The notes under the pieces are model-generated. The model was given only the letters and a program-made list of their open reading frames with translations, ran no database searches and was not told the origin of the DNA. A stretch of DNA of 64,000 nucleotides, from the NCBI RefSeq assembly GCF_027625935.1, contig NZ_CP115300.1, positions 5,704,001-5,768,000 of the forward strand, written 5' to 3'. The first letter of the stretch is position 1, and each line of letters begins with the position of its first letter. The DNA comes from Streptomyces camelliae (GTDB lineage Bacteria; Actinomycetota; Actinomycetes; Streptomycetales; Streptomycetaceae). The position numbers were made by a program, and so were the translations under genes. Below are positions 59,380-64,000 of the stretch, piece after piece.

Positions 59380-60375
59380 CTAGCCGGCAGCGGGGGCTGA
59401 CGGATCCCCGTTCAGCGCTTCGGTGACGGCCCGTCCCAGCGCCTCTGCTACGGGTGGCGGCGTGGCGTGCCCGATCTGGCGGTACCGGGCGGTCTTGAGC
59501 CCTGTGATCTCCCATGATTCGGGGAAGCCCTGGAGGAGGGCCGTCTGGTCCACTGTGATCCGCACCAGTCCGTCGTCCCCGAGTGACGGATCCCACTTGA
59601 AGTCGCGGCCGGGTGGCTCGTTCCCGAACGACTTCGTGTAGACCCCCATGCGTCGCCACTTGGCCTTCGTGCCACTCGGCCCGAAGTCCGGGCCCCCGTG
59701 CGTCTTGGATCCGCCCACCAAAGTCGGTGCCACACTCGTAGCCTGGGCCGCCCAATGGTCGGCGTCCGGCCAGCCGCGGGAACGCATCGACGGCGCCAGT
59801 GCCTCTCCGACCGACACGTACTCGTGGACGGTGGGGCGAGGCAGCCGGAAGGCGCTTGCCCACTGCCCTTTGACGGCCACAAGGATGCCCAGCGCGCGAT
59901 CCTGGGGGACACCGAAGTGAGAAGCATTCAGGGCGAACCACGACAACTCGTAGCCGAGGTGCTCCAGCTCTTTACGGAGGAAGTCCCGAATCGGCGCGAA
60001 GGAGTCTTCGTCGATCAAGGTGGGCACGTTCTCGATGATCAGCGCGCGTGGCTGTACGGCGTGCACCAGATAGGCCGTCGCCTGGATGAGACGGATCTCC
60101 GTGTCGGACGACTGGCGCGTCACCGTCGCGCTCGACTTCACCCGGGGAAGACCGGCCGCCAACAGATCGACGTCGTACACCGCTGGGTGGTCCGTCGGAT
60201 CGAAGTCGAGGAGGTCCGCCTGCAACACGTTCCAGTGCGGACGGTTGGCCCGCAAGGTCCGGCAGGCGTCGTCGTCCTCGTCGAGCAGCAGCCGCGGCTC
60301 GAAGCCGGCCCGCTCCAGTCCCAGGGCGAGACCACCTGCTCCCGCGCATACATCGACAAAGGTCAGCTCGTTCAA
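59380..60375 (-). CDS. C5-methyltransferase-like protein lacking the catalytic cysteine
   Basis: A 331-aa methyltransferase fold. Motif I FVDVCAGAGGLALGLERAGF, motif VI RALIIENVPTL (ENV intact), motif VIII FGVPQDRALGILVAVKG, and motif X YRQIGHATPPPVAEALG are recognisable. Where motif IV should read GGPPCQxFS, the protein has LLAAGLPRVKSSATV, with Arg in place of Cys. The DNA reads cleanly with no frameshift, so this is a real substitution. It is probably non-catalytic alone and may act as partner subunit of the PCQ enzyme encoded 11 bp downstream. It overlaps the Vsr gene by ATGA. Confidence 0.88.
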   Translation of the reverse strand: MNELTFVDVCAGAGGLALGLERAGFEPRLLLDEDDDACRTLRANRPHWNVLQADLLDFDPTDHPAVYDVDLLAAGLPRVKSSATVTRQSSDTEIRLIQATAYLVHAVQPRALIIENVPTLIDEDSFAPIRDFLRKELEHLGYELSWFALNASHFGVPQDRALGILVAVKGQWASAFRLPRPTVHEYVSVGEALAPSMRSRGWPDADHWAAQATSVAPTLVGGSKTHGGPDFGPSGTKAKWRRMGVYTKSFGNEPPGRDFKWDPSLGDDGLVRITVDQTALLQGFPESWEITGLKTARYRQIGHATPPPVAEALGRAVTEALNGDPSAPAAG

Positions 60376-60806
60376 CGATTCCTCCCCCGCCCCTGGAGGG
60401 CCCTCCGTCGCTCTACCGCCGCGGCGATACGGAGCGCCACGTCCTCCGGTGCCTCATGTTCCCAAAAGCGCAGGACTTCCCAGCCAGCCGTTACGAGGTG
60501 TTCCGTGGTCTCCAGGTCCCGGGCCATGTTGCGGTCCAGCTTGTGCCGCCACCACTCTGCGTTCGACTTCGGCTGCGTCGCGTGTTGGGGGCAGCCGTGC
60601 CAGAAACATCCGTCGATCAGGACGGCTACCTTGACCGAGGTGAATGCCACGTCGATTCGGCGCCGCGCCATGCCTGGCACCGGGTACTCCACGCGGTAGC
60701 GCAGGCCTGCCGCGTGGAGAAGGCGTCGGATCATCAGCTCGGCGGCCGTGTCCTTGCTCGCTTGCTTGCTCATGCGCGCGGAGACAGAGGGCGACGACGG
60801 CTTCAT
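60372..60806 (-). CDS. vsr: Vsr-type DNA endonuclease
   Basis: A 144-aa protein with the very-short-patch-repair fold. Blocks are SKDTAAELMIRRLLHAAGLR, MARRRIDVAFTSVKVAVLID, CFWHGCPQHATQPKSNAEWW and WEVLRFWEHEAPEDVALRI. The catalytic Asp (IDVAF) and the FWHGCP and FWEHE elements are intact. Classical Vsr nicks T:G mismatches at methylated sites; coupled here to cytosine methyltransferases and multiple helicases, it may instead supply the restriction nuclease. The start is uncertain: TTG 60815, ATG 60806 or ATG 60773. ATG 60773 (MSKQASKD) matches the family N-terminus best. Confidence 0.9.
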   Translation of the reverse strand: MKPSSPSVSARMSKQASKDTAAELMIRRLLHAAGLRYRVEYPVPGMARRRIDVAFTSVKVAVLIDGCFWHGCPQHATQPKSNAEWWRHKLDRNMARDLETTEHLVTAGWEVLRFWEHEAPEDVALRIAAAVERRRALQGRGRNR

Positions 60807-60833
60807 TGTGCTCAAGGCGGCTGTGCCTCACGA

Positions 60834-60980
60834 TCATGGCTCGGTCCCGACGACAACCGAGTCTGTGACCGCCGAACGGTCGGACCCTGGCTGCCGTGTC
60901 GATTCCATCACAGGGTCGAGCGCTGCCGCACAGGTCTTCGCCTGCCGGGCGGTGTAGTCGATATGCGCAGTCTGGGACAT
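60834..60980 (-). CDS. possible 48-aa small protein upstream of vsr
   Basis: An ORF starting MSQTAHIDYTARQAKTCAAA and ending SVVVGTEP on the Vsr strand, 28 bp upstream of it. Composition is plausible for a protein, but no Shine-Dalgarno sits at the right distance and no family was recognised. Confidence 0.25.
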   Translation of the reverse strand: MSQTAHIDYTARQAKTCAAALDPVMESTRQPGSDRSAVTDSVVVGTEP

Positions 60981-61311
60981 CGCGTATCGGTCTGTCGCCC
61001 CGCCTTTCAGAACGCTGGGCTGGCGGTGGCAGGTCTCGTACCCCTCTGTGGTCGCCCGCTTCTCGGCATTGTTGTGCTTCCGCGGCCCGGCCTCAAGGGC
61101 GCTTCCGCTCCGCTGCGCTGCGCTCTCGCGTCGGCTGGCGCCGATGGCCCTCCGGGCCACCCTTGACCCCGGGCCGCTCCAGTACGAGGAAGAAGTGAGC
61201 GGGCGGCCCAGAGAGGTGGGGAGCCCTACGGGACGGTGGAAGGGCGGGCGGAGTTAGGGCGCGACTGCCGTGCGGGCACGCCGGGTGAGATAGCGGGCTC
61301 GGGGTGCATTG
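60981..61311. other. island boundary, no gene seen
   Basis: About 330 bp between the Vsr side of the island and the convergent-side core gene. I see no ORF with coding character, no tRNA and no direct repeat matching the other end. The composition changes towards the high-GC core after about 61,300. Confidence 0.5.
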
Positions 61312-62322
61312 CTATGCCCCGTGGCACCCCTCATACCCCTCAGCCGACCCACACCAACACCCCGCCCCCCTCTCCGGAGGCCAAGCCACCGCCCGTCCCC
61401 GCGCCGCCAACGTCGTCGCGTACTGCGGCAGCAGCGTGACGTCCCCCGGCGACGACCCCTCCGACGCCGCGAACGCCTCGTACGACGGGACCGTGCCCGT
61501 GACGATGCCCAGGTTTCCCGTGCCCGAGGCGGACAGCTCGCGCAAGGACGACTCTATGGTCGACAGGTGGTCCTCGTGGGAGGGGTACTCCGCGGACAGG
61601 GTCGGGTACGCCGACGTCAGTTCTGTCAGTTCCGCGGCCGGCCAGTGCAGGACCGCTACCGGGAAGGGGCGGGAGAGGGCCTCCCTGTAGGCGCCCAGTT
61701 CGGCTTGGAGGCGGGAGATTTCGGCGGCCAGTTCGGCGGGGTTGTCGGAGCCGAGGGACCAGACGCGTTTGGGGTCGTGGAGTTCGTCCAGGGAGACCGG
61801 GGAGGAGTGGAGGGTGTCCGCCAGGTCGTCCCAGGTGTCGTGGGGGAGCCCGCGCATGCGGCGGACGCGGTGGCGGCCGTAGAGGAGGGGGTGGACGGCA
61901 GAAGGGGGTTCTGAATCGGTCGGCAGGAGCAGGCTTGCTGCCTGCGTGAACGTCTCCTCCGCCGTCTCCAGCTCGTCGTGCGACTCCAGGGACTCCGCGA
62001 TGATCAGCCAGGGGGCCGGGTCGCGGGGGGATGCGGTGCGGAGGCCCTCGATGATCGCCCTTGCCTCCGCCTCGTGGCCGTACTCCCAGAGGTTCGAGGC
62101 CTTCAGGGCGCGGACCAGGGCGGGGTTGTCCAGCTCTTGCGCAGAGGTCAGCAGGCGGTCGTAGAGGGCTGTCGCGGCGGGGCGGTCGCCGGACAGTTCC
62201 AGGTGGGCCGCTGCGCGCAGGAGCAGGGCCTCGGCGTCCTCCGGGTACAGGCCGGCGGTTCGCTCCAGGCGTGCCGCTTCGGCGGTGTGGTCGACGTTCT
62301 CGGCAGGCGTGTCGGGGCGCAT
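61312..62322 (-). CDS. SEC-C motif protein with TPR-like helices
   Basis: A 336-aa protein. The N-terminal two thirds are helical repeats of TPR type (ARLERTAGLYPEDAEALLLR, AATALYDRLLTSAQELDNPA, LIIAESLESHDELETAEETF). The C-terminus is a SEC-C zinc motif, GAGCWCGSAEGYEGCHGA, as found at the end of SecA and in many stand-alone proteins. The start at 62322 is the Met before RPDTPAENVD; longer frames read into the divergent permease. Role unknown. It marks the return to conserved core sequence after the island. Confidence 0.86.
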   Translation of the reverse strand: MRPDTPAENVDHTAEAARLERTAGLYPEDAEALLLRAAAHLELSGDRPAATALYDRLLTSAQELDNPALVRALKASNLWEYGHEAEARAIIEGLRTASPRDPAPWLIIAESLESHDELETAEETFTQAASLLLPTDSEPPSAVHPLLYGRHRVRRMRGLPHDTWDDLADTLHSSPVSLDELHDPKRVWSLGSDNPAELAAEISRLQAELGAYREALSRPFPVAVLHWPAAELTELTSAYPTLSAEYPSHEDHLSTIESSLRELSASGTGNLGIVTGTVPSYEAFAASEGSSPGDVTLLPQYATTLAARGRAVAWPPERGAGCWCGSAEGYEGCHGA

Positions 62323-62409
62323 GGGGGACACCGTACTGCCGCGCGCTGACAAAAGTGAGGCGCGGAGGGGGCGTACAGGAAGGCCCGCTATCGTCGTGCG
62401 GGAACTCAG

Positions 62410-63468
62410 ATGTGTGCATCCGGTGGGGGTGGCGTGCAGAACGCTGATGTGCTGGTCCATGACGACAGTGATCAGCAGGGTGCCGGGGGGCGGGGGGAGC
62501 AGAGTGCCGCGGCGCCTCCGTACTGGCCCTTGCTGCTCGTCTGTGCTGCCGTCGTGCCTGGTGCTCTGCTGTATCTCGCCGGGCGGTGGGGGGATGCGCC
62601 TGCCGTGCAGGCCTGGCGGACCGTCTGTCTCGCCGTGACCGTGCAGGCCCTTCCCTTTCTGCTGCTGGGGACCGCTCTGTCCGGGGCGATCAACGCGTTC
62701 GTGCCCGAGCGGGTGTTCCAGCGGTTCCTGCCGCGCAGGCCTCTGCTCGCTGTTCCCGTGGCCGGGGTCGCCGGGGTCGTGCTGCCGGGGTGTGAGTGTG
62801 CGTCCGTGCCCGTCGCCAGCAGTCTCATCGGGCGAGGAGTCACCCCGGCCGCCGCGTTCGCCTTCCTGTTGTCCGCGCCTGCCATCAATCCCGTCGTCCT
62901 GACCGCCACCGCGATCGCGTTTCCCGGGCAGCCCGCCATGGTGCTGGCCCGGCTGGTCGCCTCGCTCGCCACCGCCGTCGTCATGGGCTGGCTGTGGCTG
63001 CGGTTCGGGCGGGCGGAGTGGCTCAGGCCCGCGGTGCGGCAGCACACCGGGCATCAGGACGGCCGTAGCCGGTGGGACGAGTTCCGGCGCGGCTTCCAGC
63101 ACGACTTTCTGCACGCCGGCGGGTTTCTCGTGCTCGGGGCCATGGCGGCGGCCACTTTCAATGTGGCGGTTCCGCGGTCCGTGCTCGACACCTTCGCCGG
63201 GTCGCCCTGGCTGTCCGTGCTCTTCCTGGCCGGGCTCGCCGTGGTGCTGGCCGTGTGTTCCGAGGCCGATGCGTTTCTCGCCGCCTCCCTCACCGGGTTC
63301 CCGGCGGTGGCGCGGCTGGCGTTCATGGTCGTCGGGCCGATGGTCGACCTGAAGCTCATCGCGCTTCAGGCGGGGACCTTCGGGCGGGCCTTCGCCGTGC
63401 GGTTCTCCGCCGCCACCGTTGTCGTCGCCGTCGCGTGCAGCGCGCTGATCGGGGGGTTCCTGCTGTGA
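62410..63468 (+). CDS. YraQ/UPF0718 family permease
   Basis: About 352 aa with eight to ten membrane segments. The signature is GVVLPGCECASVPVASSLIG and its repeat-like partner VVLAVCSEADAFLAASLTG, with SAPAINPVVLTATAI between, typical of YraQ/ArsP-like permeases. A role in export of an oxyanion or metal-organic compound is plausible but unproven. The start is uncertain: ATG 62410, or GTG 62434. The stop overlaps the next gene's GTG (GTGA), showing coupling with the TIGR03943 partner, a standard pairing. Confidence 0.88.
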   Translation: MCASGGGGVQNADVLVHDDSDQQGAGGRGEQSAAAPPYWPLLLVCAAVVPGALLYLAGRWGDAPAVQAWRTVCLAVTVQALPFLLLGTALSGAINAFVPERVFQRFLPRRPLLAVPVAGVAGVVLPGCECASVPVASSLIGRGVTPAAAFAFLLSAPAINPVVLTATAIAFPGQPAMVLARLVASLATAVVMGWLWLRFGRAEWLRPAVRQHTGHQDGRSRWDEFRRGFQHDFLHAGGFLVLGAMAAATFNVAVPRSVLDTFAGSPWLSVLFLAGLAVVLAVCSEADAFLAASLTGFPAVARLAFMVVGPMVDLKLIALQAGTFGRAFAVRFSAATVVVAVACSALIGGFLL

Positions 63469-64000
63469 AACGGTCCGCTGTAAAAAGGTGGCTTCAGGCG
63501 GGGCTGCTCCTGCTCTGCGGGCTCGGGCTGCTCCACGTCTCCCTCGTCACCGACATCTGCCTGCGGTACGTCAAGGAGAGCATGCGGCCCCTGCTCATCG
63601 CCTCCGGGGTCGTCCTCGTCGTGCTGGGCATCGCCAGTGCCCTCCTCGACCGTCAGAGGGAGCGCAAAGAGCACGAAAGCCACGACCACGACCACGATCA
63701 CTCCTCCCTCCCCCGCGTCTCCTGGCTGCTCCTCCTCCCCGCCCTCAGCCTGCTCCTCTACGCCCCGCCCGCCCTCGGCGCCTACACCGCCGCCCGGCAG
63801 CCGGCCAAGGTCATCAGCCAGCGCAGCTCCTTCGATCCGCTGCCGAGTACCTCCCCGCTGCCCATGACCCTCTCCGACTTCACCAGCCGGGTGCAGCAGG
63901 ACCGCGGGCAGGCCATCAAGGGGCGCGCGATCCTGATGACCGGGATCGTCACGCCCCGTGGGGACGGCAGTTGGGATCTGACGCGGATCATCATCAGCTG
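63465..64000 (+). CDS. TIGR03943 family permease partner (partial, runs off the right edge)
   Basis: Starts at GTG 63465, overlapping the YraQ-type stop. The visible 178 codons begin VKRSAVKRWLQAGLLLLCGL. Two hydrophobic segments (LLIASGVVLVVLGIASALL and WLLLLPALSLLLYAPPALG) flank a His/Asp cluster (HESHDHDHDHSS) that could bind metal. TSRVQQDRGQAIKGRAILM leads into the extracytoplasmic OB-like domain of this family, cut off at the window end. The family is found only next to YraQ-type permeases. Confidence 0.85.
   Translation, partial: MKRSAVKRWLQAGLLLLCGLGLLHVSLVTDICLRYVKESMRPLLIASGVVLVVLGIASALLDRQRERKEHESHDHDHDHSSLPRVSWLLLLPALSLLLYAPPALGAYTAARQPAKVISQRSSFDPLPSTSPLPMTLSDFTSRVQQDRGQAIKGRAILMTGIVTPRGDGSWDLTRIIIS

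Noticed and set aside
59380..60375. Frameshift or sequencing error as the cause of the missing PCQ motif
   Set aside because: Reading through 60100-60180 in all frames recovers no PCQ, and the flanking motifs stay in one frame, so the substitution appears genuine.

Overview
This is a high-GC actinobacterial chromosome segment, almost certainly Streptomyces. The gene order pncB / clpS / DUF2017 / amino-acid permease / JAMM protease / cysO / cysM, then nagE2 / nagE1 / nagF / rph and rdgB, is the order I recall around SCO2900-SCO2917 of S. coelicolor. Actinobacterial signatures support this: GTG starts, DUF397/XRE/HATPase clusters, DasR-type dre operators, a membrane-anchored PBP with long low-complexity tails, and a tRNA without an encoded CCA. 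All family assignments come from reading motifs by eye; no database search was run.

Layout. (1) 1-28,700 is conserved core. It covers NAD salvage (pncA, pncB), the ClpS adaptor, an amino-acid permease, a CysO-type cysteine pathway (JAMM protease, sulfur carrier, CysM), a secreted S53 peptidase and the N-acetylglucosamine PTS genes (nagE2, nagE1, nagF) with three dre sites. It continues with RNase PH, an ABC exporter, a class A PBP, a guanidinium exporter behind a guanidine-III riboswitch, a GroES-like protein, Bcp peroxiredoxin, tRNA-Leu(UAG), RdgB, an SGNH hydrolase and a DUF445 protein. (2) 28,700-36,300 is a mosaic of small genes and gene stubs: an MFS N-terminus, a VOC C-terminus, an XRE N-terminus and a deaminase N-terminus. 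A 28-bp inverted repeat brackets a TetR/DUF1772/monooxygenase cassette. (3) 36,296-41,106 carries signalling genes: a STAND/NLR-type NB-ARC-TPR protein coupled to a small putative membrane effector, and a WhiJ-like XRE/DUF397/HATPase group with a TTA codon in the HATPase gene. (4) 41,193-60,806 is a large defence island. (5) 61,312-64,000 returns to ordinary genes: a SEC-C protein, a YraQ-type permease and a TIGR03943 partner.

The defence island is the most interesting part. A leftward, 4-nt-overlapping operon encodes a 1603-aa fusion of a GHKL (sacsin/Hsp90-like) ATPase with an SF2 helicase, then a UvrD-type SF1 helicase, a DrmA-type helicase and a DrmB (DUF1998) protein. A 67-aa acidic ORF lies at its head. 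A divergent rightward operon encodes an XRE-GHKL (MORC/MutL-like) ATPase and two proteins I cannot assign. It converges on a leftward cassette of Vsr-type endonuclease and two C5-cytosine methyltransferases. One methyltransferase has PCQ but an altered ENV motif; the other has ENV but lacks the catalytic PC. This looks like a multi-helicase, methylation-linked defence system related to DISARM but without the DrmC phospholipase-D nuclease.

A second recurrent pattern is tandem duplication of short sequences spanning or directly following stop codons, seen at least six times in this window.
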